Assembly: GCA_009992615.1 (NCBI GenBank)
Contig: JAACVA010000138.1
Span: 1,186 to 10,609 of the forward strand
Source: Rhodobacterales bacterium
GTDB lineage: Bacteria > Pseudomonadota > Alphaproteobacteria > Rhodobacterales > Rhodobacteraceae
Length of the DNA stretch: 9,424 bases
Reading direction: 5' to 3'
A program made the translations under genes and the position numbers. The first letter of the stretch is position 1, and every line of letters starts with the position of its first letter. The notes beneath the pieces were generated by a model. The model did no database searches, had not been told where the DNA came from, and was given only the letters and a program-made list of their open reading frames with translations. This document shows, in pieces, positions 1 to 6,871 of this stretch.

Positions 1-3
1 CGC

Positions 4-1083
4 ATGAGCAATTTGACTGAAACCCTGTGGGCGTCACTGCCGGTGCCGGCGTTTCTTCTGGATCCGGGCGATATGATCTCCGAGATCAATCCGGCGGCAG
101 AACAGTTCCTCAACGCATCGGCGCGCAGCATGCGGGGCGCGCCGGTGTTCGACAAGCTGTACATCGACGCGCCGCTCGACGAGGCGTTTCTGCGGGTGCG
201 CCGGGATCATGGCGCGCTGTTCATCAACAATGTGGATGTGGGCAGCGGTCAGCGCCCGCCGGTGCAATGCAACATCCAGATCGCGCCGATGATCGGGATG
301 CCGGGTTTCGTTCTGGTGATCATGGAACCGCGCCAGATTGCCGACCGGCTGGGCCGGTCGCATCAGGTGAAAACCTCGGCCCGTTCGGCCATCGGCATGG
401 CCGAAATGCTGGCCCATGAAATAAAAAACCCGCTGGCCGGCATCACCGGCGCGGCACAGCTGTTGTCGATGGGCCTGTCGGGCGAAGATCAGGAGCTGAC
501 CGACCTGATCGTCGCGGAAAGCCGCCGTATCGTCGCGCTGCTTGATCAGGTGGAACAGTTCGGCAATCTGCGCCCGCCGCTGCGCCGGTCGATCAATGTG
601 CATGATCTGTTGGACCGGGCGCGCAAATCGGCGCTGGTCGGGTTTGCCGGGCACATGAAGATGGTCGAGGAATATGATCCGTCGCTGCCGCCCACCTTTG
701 TGGATGCCGATCAGATGTTGCAGGTGCTCCTGAATCTGTTCCGCAACGCAACCGAGGCGGCAGGCCCAGAAGGTGGCACGATCCGCATCCATACCTTTTA
801 TGACCTGTCGCTGCGCCTGCGGCGCAAGGACGGGATGGATGGCGCGCTGCCCTTGCAGGTGGAAATCATTGATGACGGCCCGGGCCTGCCACCGGACCTC
901 GCGCAGGATATTTTCGAACCCTTCGTCTCGGGGCGTGAAAACGGCACCGGCCTGGGCCTGGCCCTGGTCAGCAAGATCATCTCGGATCACGATGGCTGGA
1001 TCTCGGTCGATTCCGTGCCGGGACGCACGGTGTTTCGCATATCATTGCCCGTCGCGCCCAAGGTGCCCGAGGAAGACGTTTGA
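4..1083 (+). CDS. ntrB: Nitrogen regulation sensor histidine kinase NtrB (GlnL)
   Basis: Cytosolic histidine kinase/phosphatase of the NtrB-NtrC nitrogen control pair; in this family it phosphorylates NtrC under nitrogen limitation, and PII protein turns it toward phosphatase activity. The 359-residue protein has an N-terminal PAS-like domain (about residues 8-110) and no membrane segment. The dimerisation/phosphoacceptor helix carries HEIKNP with His138. The ATP-binding domain has an N-box around Asn248 (FRNATEA), a G1 box DDGPGLP at 290-296 and a G2 box GTGLGL at 314-319, so all catalytic elements appear intact. The length matches alphaproteobacterial NtrB. The ATG at 4 gives a typical NtrB N-terminus, but only three bases precede it, so neither its ribosome binding site nor a start further upstream can be judged. 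It lies 38 bp before ntrC and is very probably cotranscribed with it. In Rhodobacter the gene before ntrB is nifR3/dusB, which would lie just outside this window. Confidence 0.95.
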   Translation: MSNLTETLWASLPVPAFLLDPGDMISEINPAAEQFLNASARSMRGAPVFDKLYIDAPLDEAFLRVRRDHGALFINNVDVGSGQRPPVQCNIQIAPMIGMPGFVLVIMEPRQIADRLGRSHQVKTSARSAIGMAEMLAHEIKNPLAGITGAAQLLSMGLSGEDQELTDLIVAESRRIVALLDQVEQFGNLRPPLRRSINVHDLLDRARKSALVGFAGHMKMVEEYDPSLPPTFVDADQMLQVLLNLFRNATEAAGPEGGTIRIHTFYDLSLRLRRKDGMDGALPLQVEIIDDGPGLPPDLAQDIFEPFVSGRENGTGLGLALVSKIISDHDGWISVDSVPGRTVFRISLPVAPKVPEEDV

Positions 1084-1121
1084 AGACCCCGAATTTGCCC
1101 GAACCTGAAGGACACTGAATA

Positions 1122-2492
1122 ATGGATGGCACTGTTCTCGTCGCTGACGACGATCGCACGATCCGCACCGTGCTGACCCAGGCGCTGACGCGGGCGGGGT
1201 GCAAGGTGCATGCCACATCGTCGATGGTGACGCTGATGCGCTGGGTGGAAGAGGGCAAGGGCGATCTGGTGATTTCCGATGTCATCATGCCCGATGGCAA
1301 CGGTCTTGAGGCGCTGCCGAAGATTTCGCGTGAACGGCCCGGCCTGCCGGTGATCGTGATTTCGGCGCAAAACACAATCATGACGGCGATACAGGCGGCC
1401 GAGGCCGACGCGTTTGATTATCTGCCGAAACCCTTCGATCTGCCTGATCTGATGAAACGCGCCGCCCGCGCGCTTGAGGTGAAACGTCGCGCGCCCGCAG
1501 CGGCAAGGCCCAAGGGCGACAAGATGCCGGCGGACGATCTGCCGCTGGTCGGGCGAACTGCGGCGATGCAAGCTTTGTACAGGCTGGTGGCGCGGGTGAT
1601 GAACACCGACCTGCCGGTTCTCATCACCGGTGAATCGGGCACTGGCAAATCGCTGATTGCGCGGGCGATCCATGATTTTTCCGACCGCCGCACGCTGCCC
1701 TTCGTGGTGGCCAGCGCCGGTGATCTTTCGACGATGGATGGCCCTGCCACGGTGATCAGCCGGGCGCGCGGCGGGTCGATCCTGTTCGATGAAGTGGGCG
1801 ATCTGGAAGAAGAGGTACAAGCGCGTATTGTCCGGATGCTGGACAGCTTCACCGACAACGCCCCCCGCATCATGGCGTCGAGCCAGGGCAACCTGGCCCA
1901 CAGGATGGAAACCGGTGCGTTTCGGCAGGACTTGTTCTATCGTCTGGGTGGGGTGACCATCGCTGTGCCCGCCCTGCGCGAACGGGTCGATGACATTTCG
2001 CTGCTGACCGCGCATTTCCTGCAACGGGCCGAGCGGGACGGCCTGCCGGCGCGGCGGTTTTCCGACGGCGCACTGGATTTGATCCGCAGCTATTCCTGGC
2101 CCGGCAACGTGCGGCAGCTGGAAAATACCGTGCGCCGCATCGTCATCACCGGCAACGAAGACGAGATCAGCCGCGCCGAAGCCGAGGCGGTTTTGGGCAA
2201 CCAACCGGCGATGGAGCCTCTGCGCGGCGGTGGCGAGGGTGAAAAACTGTCGGGTTCGGTGGCAAAGCATCTGAAACGCTATTTCGATCTGCACGGTGGC
2301 GTCTTGCCGCCGCCCGGCCTGCACCAGCGGATCTTGCGCGAGGTGGAAGGCCCGCTGATCGAGATTGCACTGGATGCAACAGGGGGAAATCAGGCGAAAT
2401 GCGCCGATTTGTTGGGCATCAACCGAAATACATTGCGAAAGAAGATCACCGACCTCGATATTCGCGTGACACGACGCCGTAAATTGATGTAA
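1122..2492 (+). CDS. ntrC: Nitrogen regulation response regulator NtrC (GlnG), Rhodobacter-type without GAFTGA
   Basis: DNA-binding response regulator of nitrogen assimilation and fixation genes, partner of NtrB. The 456 residues comprise a receiver domain (1-120; acidic pocket D9-D11, phosphoacceptor Asp53, Ser81, Lys103), an AAA+ domain (about 138-365) and a Fis-type helix-turn-helix (about 415-445, NQAKCADLLGINRNTLRKK). The AAA+ part has Walker A GESGTGKS at 170-177, Walker B SILFDEVGDL at 219-228, the arginine-finger segment FRQDLFYRL at 267-275 and sensor II WPGNVRQLEN at 326-335. The segment between 199 and 217, where sigma54 activators carry GAFTGA, is shortened and has no such motif. 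Rhodobacter capsulatus NtrC shares this loss and activates sigma70 RNA polymerase, so the same mode is inferred here. The start is supported by AAGGA at 1108-1112, nine bases upstream. No convincing terminator follows the gene. Confidence 0.96.
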   Translation: MDGTVLVADDDRTIRTVLTQALTRAGCKVHATSSMVTLMRWVEEGKGDLVISDVIMPDGNGLEALPKISRERPGLPVIVISAQNTIMTAIQAAEADAFDYLPKPFDLPDLMKRAARALEVKRRAPAAARPKGDKMPADDLPLVGRTAAMQALYRLVARVMNTDLPVLITGESGTGKSLIARAIHDFSDRRTLPFVVASAGDLSTMDGPATVISRARGGSILFDEVGDLEEEVQARIVRMLDSFTDNAPRIMASSQGNLAHRMETGAFRQDLFYRLGGVTIAVPALRERVDDISLLTAHFLQRAERDGLPARRFSDGALDLIRSYSWPGNVRQLENTVRRIVITGNEDEISRAEAEAVLGNQPAMEPLRGGGEGEKLSGSVAKHLKRYFDLHGGVLPPPGLHQRILREVEGPLIEIALDATGGNQAKCADLLGINRNTLRKKITDLDIRVTRRRKLM

Positions 2493-2515
2493 AACCGCAA
2501 CAGAATGTGTGGCCG

Positions 2516-2571
2516 TTCGGTATCATCCGAATAGAGACCACCAAATAGAGCGGTACGTCGCGCAAAGCGAC
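2516..2571. promoter_or_regulatory. ntrC-ntrY intergenic region with two short inverted repeats
   Basis: This lies inside the 101-bp gap between ntrC and ntrY, the longest break in the four-gene ntr cluster. TTCGG (2516-2520) pairs with CCGAA (2527-2531) across a 6-base loop, and GTCGC (2557-2561) pairs with GCGAC (2567-2571) across a 5-base loop. Neither is followed by a T-run, so they do not look like intrinsic terminators. The second ends 22 bases before the ntrY start codon and could be an operator or an mRNA hairpin in the ntrY leader. No convincing -35/-10 pair was found. Five-base arms can arise by chance in GC-rich DNA. Confidence 0.25.
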
Positions 2572-2580
2572 ACATCAATT

Positions 2581-2586
2581 AGGGGG
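2581..2586 (+). promoter_or_regulatory. Ribosome binding site of ntrY, supporting a GTG start
   Basis: AGGGGG stands seven bases before the GTG at 2594. The reading frame is closed upstream by TAG at 2546-2548, and there is no ATG, GTG or TTG in frame between that stop and 2594. The GTG is therefore the first possible start in the frame, and the strong Shine-Dalgarno sequence fixes it. Confidence 0.8.
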
Positions 2587-2593
2587 TTCACCC

Positions 2594-4861
2594 GTGACAG
2601 GACGTGTCCGCACGGCAACCTGGGATCGTTTTGCGCGGCTGCGTCGGCAGCGCCGCTTCCAGACCTTCTCAACCTTCGGGTTGGTGGTGTTGGGGCCGGT
2701 GCTGGCGTTGGCGACGTTGCTGGTTCTGGGGCCGCTGGACAAAAGTGCATCATCACTGTCGCTGCGGCTGATCCTGCTGGCCGATCTGGTCTATGTTCTG
2801 GTTGTGGCGGCTTTGGTCATGGGGTCGCTGGTGCGGATGGTCGCAGCGCGCCGGGCGCAATCGGCGGGGTCGCGGTTGCACATCCGGCTGACTGCGGCGT
2901 TTGCTGCGATTGCTCTGGTGCCAACGGTGACGGTGGCGGTGTTCGCCGGGCTGACGGTGAATGTCGGCCTTGAGGGATGGTTTTCCGAGCGGGTGCGCGA
3001 TGTTGTCGGCGCATCTCTGTCGGCGGCCGAGGCGTATGAGGACGAACAGCGCCAGGATCTGCGCACCGATGCCGAAGCTTTGGCCGGATTTCTGTCCGGC
3101 CTGCAAAGCGATGGTTTTCTGGTGTCGGATGGCGAGTTGCGCCAGGTTCTGGGTCAGGCACAGAATCGAATCCAGCGCGGCCTGCGCGAGGCCTATGTGA
3201 TCGACAACATGGGCGAAATTCGGGCCCGCGGCGAAGGATCGTATCTGTTCGATTTCGAACAACCCGACGCGGCGGATCTGGACCGCGCCGCGGCCGGCGA
3301 AATCGTGGTGATCGAGGACTGGGCGCAGAACGAATTTCGCGCCCTTGTGCGACTGGGCGGGATCGGCAACCGGTTTTTGCTGGTAAGCCGCGATGTTGAT
3401 GGCGAAATCCTGGCGCTGCTGGATGACACCCAGGAAACCGTGCGCCTTTACAACCAACTGGAAAGCGAGCGGGGGCGCATCCTGTTTGAATTCGGCCTGT
3501 TGTATCTGGGTTTTGCGGTGATCCTGATCCTTGCGGCGATCTGGCTGGGCTTGTGGTTTGCCGAACGTCTGGCGGGGCCGGTGGGGCGGCTGGCCGGGGC
3601 TGCGCAACGGGTGGGCGCGGGCGATCTGGACGTGCGCGTGCGCGAAGAAGAGGGCGATGACGAAATCGCCATGCTGGGCCGGCTGTTCAACCAGATGACA
3701 AAGCGCCTGAAAGGCCAGCGCGATACGCTGCTGGCCAGCACCGACCAGATCGAGCAGCGGCGCAGGCTGTTTGATTCCGTGCTGTCATCGGTGACGGCAG
3801 GTCTGGTCGGGCTGGACGCGAAAGGCCGGGTGACCTTTGTGAACCGCAGCGCCGAACGGTTGTTGCAACTGGACGAAGGCGCGGGCCAGAAGACCGCGCT
3901 GTCGGTGGCGGTGCCCGAATTCGGCCCGCTGTTCGAAAGGCTGCGCGCCAATCCCCGGATCGAGCTGGCGCAGGAAGAGGTAAAGGTTTCGCGCGGCGGG
4001 CATCTGGAAAGCCTTCTGGTGCGGATGTCAACCCGCCGCTCTGATGACGGCCGGCTTGAGGGATATGTGGTGGCCTTTGACGACGTGACCGATCTGGTCG
4101 CGGCGCAAAGGATGGCCGCCTGGGGCGACGTGGCCCGGCGCATCGCCCATGAAATCAAGAACCCTCTGACCCCGATCCAGTTGTCGGCCGAGCGGATCAA
4201 GCGCAAGTTCGCGCGCAAATTGTCCGACGAGGACGCGCAGGCGCTGGAACAATACACCGATGTGATCGTGCGCCAGACAGGTGATCTGCGCCGCATCGTT
4301 GACGAATTCTCGAAATTCGCCCGGATGCCGCAACCCGAGCGGCGGCTGCATGACATGGCCCATCTGTTGCGGGATGCAGTGACGTTGCAGGGCGCGCGCG
4401 CTGACGATCTGCATCTGGTGGCGGATATTCCGCAAGGCCCGGTGATGGCCGAGTTTGACGACACGATGATCGGCCAGGCGATTACAAATCTGATCAAGAA
4501 CGCCACAGAGGCCATTGAAACCTTGTATGAAACGGGCGCGCCGCCGGGGCATGTGCCCGAGGTGCGGGTGGTGATGCAGGCCGACGCTGGCGAGATCCGG
4601 ATCAGCATTTCGGACAACGGCATCGGCCTGCCCGAAGATCGCGCCCGCCTGTTCGAGCCGTATGTGACGACGCGCGCGGCGGGCACCGGGCTGGGCCTTC
4701 CGATCGTCAAAAAGATCATCGAAGAGCACGGCGGCACCCTGACCCTGACGGATGCCGACCCATTTGGCGACACCGCGCATCGCGGTGCGCGCGCAGAAAT
4801 AAGATTGCCCCTTCTGGTGGAAACTGACGCGGGCGCATTGGACGAGGCGGCCGTATTATGA
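2594..4861 (+). CDS. ntrY: Membrane sensor histidine kinase NtrY
   Basis: Inner-membrane histidine kinase of the NtrY-NtrX pair, linked in other alphaproteobacteria to nitrogen, redox or envelope responses; the actual signal cannot be read from sequence. The 755 residues begin with three hydrophobic segments (about 28-47, 57-82, 99-124), then a predicted extracytoplasmic region (about 125-295) and a fourth membrane helix (about 298-322). A HAMP linker (about 323-376), a PAS domain (about 385-500) and the kinase core follow. The phosphoacceptor is His519 in HEIKNPLTP; the N-box has Asn636 (IKNATEA), G1 is DNGIGLP at 674-680 and G2 is GTGLGL at 697-702. All catalytic motifs look intact and the length fits the family. 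It uses a GTG start. The gene ends 16 bp before ntrX, consistent with cotranscription. Confidence 0.95.
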   Translation: MTGRVRTATWDRFARLRRQRRFQTFSTFGLVVLGPVLALATLLVLGPLDKSASSLSLRLILLADLVYVLVVAALVMGSLVRMVAARRAQSAGSRLHIRLTAAFAAIALVPTVTVAVFAGLTVNVGLEGWFSERVRDVVGASLSAAEAYEDEQRQDLRTDAEALAGFLSGLQSDGFLVSDGELRQVLGQAQNRIQRGLREAYVIDNMGEIRARGEGSYLFDFEQPDAADLDRAAAGEIVVIEDWAQNEFRALVRLGGIGNRFLLVSRDVDGEILALLDDTQETVRLYNQLESERGRILFEFGLLYLGFAVILILAAIWLGLWFAERLAGPVGRLAGAAQRVGAGDLDVRVREEEGDDEIAMLGRLFNQMTKRLKGQRDTLLASTDQIEQRRRLFDSVLSSVTAGLVGLDAKGRVTFVNRSAERLLQLDEGAGQKTALSVAVPEFGPLFERLRANPRIELAQEEVKVSRGGHLESLLVRMSTRRSDDGRLEGYVVAFDDVTDLVAAQRMAAWGDVARRIAHEIKNPLTPIQLSAERIKRKFARKLSDEDAQALEQYTDVIVRQTGDLRRIVDEFSKFARMPQPERRLHDMAHLLRDAVTLQGARADDLHLVADIPQGPVMAEFDDTMIGQAITNLIKNATEAIETLYETGAPPGHVPEVRVVMQADAGEIRISISDNGIGLPEDRARLFEPYVTTRAAGTGLGLPIVKKIIEEHGGTLTLTDADPFGDTAHRGARAEIRLPLLVETDAGALDEAAVL

Positions 4862-4877
4862 GGAAAGGTTACAGGTT

Positions 4878-6281
4878 ATGGGCGATATTCTGATCGTAGA
4901 CGATGAACGCGACATCCGGGAACTTATCTCGGACATTCTCAAGGACGAAGGCTATACCACCCGGCTGGCCGGCAATTCCGACGATTGCATGGCGCAGATC
5001 GCCAAGGAATTGCCGGCGCTGATGATCCTCGACATCTGGCTGAAAGACAGCCGGATGGACGGGATCGACATCTTGAAAGCCACCAAGCGCGACCATCCCG
5101 GCGTGCCGATCATTATTATTTCAGGACATGGCAACGTGGAAATCGCCGTCGCGGCGATCAAGCAGGGGGCCTATGATTTTATCGAAAAACCCTTCAACAT
5201 CGACCAGTTGACGGTGGTGATCGGGCGCGCCATGGAAGCCAGCCGCCTGCGCCGCGAAAACACCGAGTTGAAGCGCCGCGATGGCACCGTATCCGAAATG
5301 ATCGGATCAAGTTCGGCTTTCAAGGCATTGAAATCAAACCTTGATAAGGTGACGAAAAGCAATGGTCGGGTGATGTTGACCGGGGCCGCAGGCAGCGGCA
5401 AGGAAGTTGCCGCGCGCTATATCCACGCCCATTCCAGCCGTGCCAGCGCGCCGTTCGTCACCGTCAGTTCGGCAACCGTCGAACCAGAGCGCATGGAAGA
5501 GGTGTTGTTTGGCCGTGAAACGTCCGAGCGCGGGGTCGAGCCGGGTCTGCTGGAACAGGCCGATGGCGGTATCCTGTTTTTTGACGAGGTGGCAGATATG
5601 CCGCTGGGCACCCAGAGCAAAATCCTGCGGGTACTGGTGGACCAGTCGTTCACCCGGGTCGGCGGCAGCGAAAAGATCAAGGTCGACATGCGGGTGATCA
5701 GCAGCACAAACCGCGATCTGATCCAGGAAATCCAGATGGGCCGGTTCCGTCAAGAGCTGTTTCACCGGCTGGCCGTGGTGCCGATCACGGTGCCTGCGCT
5801 GGACGAGCGGCGCGAGGACATACCCGAACTGGCCGATCATTTCATTACCCTTTTCAACAAGACTCAGGGTCTGCCGCTGCGCCGGATCAGCGACGAGGCG
5901 GTCGCGCTGTTGCAGACCATGCTGTGGCCCGGCAACGTGCGCCAGTTGAAGAACGTGATCGAGCGGGTTCTGATCCTGGGTGCCGACAAGGGCGATATTT
6001 CGGCCAGCGAACTGCCCGGGGTCGAGCCTGTCAGCGAGGAGGAGGGGCGGGTTGTGCTGTCTGGTTCGCTGGCCACGCTGCCGTTGCGCGAAGCGCGCGA
6101 ATTGTTCGAGCGCGAGTATCTGCTGACCCAGATCAACCGCTTTGGCGGCAATATCAGCCGCACCGCCACCTTTGTCGGGATGGAGCGCAGCGCGCTGCAC
6201 CGCAAGCTGAAATCACTGAGCGTGGTAACCGGTACGAAACTGGGCAACCGCATCGCCTATATCGAGGATGTGGAAGGGTGA
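4878..6281 (+). CDS. ntrX: Response regulator NtrX
   Basis: NtrC-family response regulator paired with NtrY. The 467 residues hold a receiver domain (1-120; Asp8/Asp9, phosphoacceptor Asp52, Ser82, Lys104), an AAA+ domain (about 140-375) and a C-terminal Fis-like helix-turn-helix (about 420-447, around GNISRTATFVGMERSALHRK). Walker A is GAAGSGKE at 169-176, where GPPGSGKE is more usual; Walker B is GGILFFDEVADM at 230-241; the arginine-finger segment is FRQELFHRL at 290-298; sensor II is WPGNVRQLKN at 350-359. The region 205-225 has no GAFTGA, so classical sigma54 activation is unlikely. AGGAAAGG at 4861-4868, overlapping the ntrY stop, lies nine bases before the ATG and suggests coupled translation. 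The C-terminal extension after the helix-turn-helix (LGNRIAYIEDVEG) resembles other NtrX proteins. The 3' end converges on a minus-strand gene with only 6 bp between. Confidence 0.95.
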   Translation: MGDILIVDDERDIRELISDILKDEGYTTRLAGNSDDCMAQIAKELPALMILDIWLKDSRMDGIDILKATKRDHPGVPIIIISGHGNVEIAVAAIKQGAYDFIEKPFNIDQLTVVIGRAMEASRLRRENTELKRRDGTVSEMIGSSSAFKALKSNLDKVTKSNGRVMLTGAAGSGKEVAARYIHAHSSRASAPFVTVSSATVEPERMEEVLFGRETSERGVEPGLLEQADGGILFFDEVADMPLGTQSKILRVLVDQSFTRVGGSEKIKVDMRVISSTNRDLIQEIQMGRFRQELFHRLAVVPITVPALDERREDIPELADHFITLFNKTQGLPLRRISDEAVALLQTMLWPGNVRQLKNVIERVLILGADKGDISASELPGVEPVSEEEGRVVLSGSLATLPLREARELFEREYLLTQINRFGGNISRTATFVGMERSALHRKLKSLSVVTGTKLGNRIAYIEDVEG

Positions 6282-6287
6282 GGGCGC

Positions 6288-6764
6288 TCAGCGGGCCGGC
6301 GCTGTGGTGACGAAGATCAAGCCACCATCGGCACCTTGCGCAACACAGATATTCGGCCCCAGCGGCGGCAGAACGCCCGGCGCGCGCGATGCCGCCACCT
6401 TGGCGACGCTGTCGGGGCAGGGCGGGATGGACACCTTTTCATAGCCTTTGTCGGCCATGCACTGTGCCACGACGCGGGCGCGCAAATCGGCGTTGGCGTC
6501 ATAGGAATAAACCTCGCCCCCTTCGATCCGGGCTGGAATCACTGAACACTTGCCGTGCCGATCACAGATTTCGCGCGCCGGTATCAACTCTACCGGGGTG
6601 CGGCGCAGCTGGGTATTTGGCGGCACGTCCTGGGCACCCTTCACTTCGCACGCCGTCTGGTCGGTGTTCAGCCGGGCCACCGTTTGCCCCGCCTTGTAAT
6701 AACCTGAATAGGGCGCACAGCCCGCCAGCACCGCGAGGATCAGGACCGATTTCGCCTTTTGCAT
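6288..6764 (-). CDS. Cysteine-rich putative lipoprotein of unknown function
   Basis: I do not recognise a characterised family. The 158-residue product starts with a short basic end (MQKAKS), a hydrophobic stretch and a lipobox LAGC, so Cys16 would be the lipidated residue after signal peptidase II cleavage. Ala at +2 would favour outer-membrane sorting by the enterobacterial rule. The mature part has six further cysteines (39, 67, 73, 102, 116, 140), which could form three disulfides in the periplasm, and a QCMADKGY segment (101-108) of a kind seen in many small proteobacterial lipoproteins. No membrane helix other than the signal is visible. The start at 6764 is chosen because AGGGGG stands five bases upstream on the minus strand and gives a clean signal peptide; an in-frame ATG at 6818 would add 18 residues that spoil it. 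It is transcribed opposite to its neighbours, converging on ntrX and diverging from trkA, so it is probably a separate unit. Confidence 0.82.
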   Translation of the reverse strand: MQKAKSVLILAVLAGCAPYSGYYKAGQTVARLNTDQTACEVKGAQDVPPNTQLRRTPVELIPAREICDRHGKCSVIPARIEGGEVYSYDANADLRARVVAQCMADKGYEKVSIPPCPDSVAKVAASRAPGVLPPLGPNICVAQGADGGLIFVTTAPAR

Positions 6765-6783
6765 TGCGTCCCCCTGTCCATGT

Positions 6784-6801
6784 TGCCATGACTGTATGGC
6801 A
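6784..6801. repeat. Inverted repeat in the divergent lipoprotein/trkA region
   Basis: TGCCAT (6784-6789) and ATGGCA (6796-6801) form a perfect 6-bp inverted repeat with a 6-base spacer. It lies 20 bases upstream of the lipoprotein start and 71 bases upstream of trkA, where an operator or overlapping divergent promoters would be expected. The outline (TGC, spacer, GCA) is loosely like an NtrC-type palindrome, but that resemblance is weak. No clear promoter boxes could be assigned on either strand. Confidence 0.3.
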
Positions 6802-6821
6802 TTAGACAAGGGTTTCATCGA

Positions 6822-6841
6822 ACGCTGGGCTTGTCCAGCGT
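6822..6841. repeat. Inverted repeat upstream of trkA
   Basis: ACGCTGG (6822-6828) and CCAGCGT (6835-6841) form a perfect 7-bp inverted repeat with a 6-base spacer GCTTGT, ending 30 bases before the trkA ATG. It could be an operator or a stable hairpin in the trkA leader. The stretch CTTGTC at 6830-6835, in its loop, is also complementary to GACAAG at 6805-6810, giving a possible alternative pairing. There is no T-run after it, so it is not an intrinsic terminator on the plus strand. Confidence 0.35.
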
Positions 6842-6871
6842 CCTCAGGGGCCGGACCGAAAGGAAGCTTGG

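Noticed and set aside
34..990. Minus-strand open frame (318 codons) opposite ntrB
   Set aside because: Same shadow-frame composition and full overlap with a motif-complete ntrB.
1127..1140. TGGCAC motif resembling the -24 element of a sigma54 promoter
   Set aside because: The -12 TTGC element is absent at the required spacing and the site is within the first codons of ntrC.
987..2324. Long minus-strand open frame (445 codons) opposite ntrC
   Set aside because: It overlaps a clear ntrC with all its motifs, and its translation is rich in Arg, His and Gln with no recognisable domain, typical of the antisense of a high-GC gene.
2509..2973. Plus-strand open frame of 154 codons overlapping the ntrY start
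   Set aside because: It is out of frame with ntrY, very rich in Gly, Ala and Cys, lacks a ribosome binding site and shows no domain; a shadow of the ntrY N-terminal coding region.
3448..4773. Long minus-strand open frame (441 codons) opposite ntrY
   Set aside because: The composition is dominated by Ser, Arg and Ala, no domain is recognisable and it lies entirely within ntrY; a GC-driven shadow frame.
6289..6304. CAGCG-N6-CGCTG hairpin at the ntrX/lipoprotein junction as a bidirectional terminator
   Set aside because: The stem is only 5 bp and neither strand has a T-run after it; it also lies inside the 3' end of the lipoprotein gene.
6765..6818. 18-residue N-terminal extension of the lipoprotein from an ATG at 6818
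   Set aside because: The extension puts polar residues before the signal peptide, and the internal ATG at 6764 has a strong Shine-Dalgarno sequence at correct spacing.
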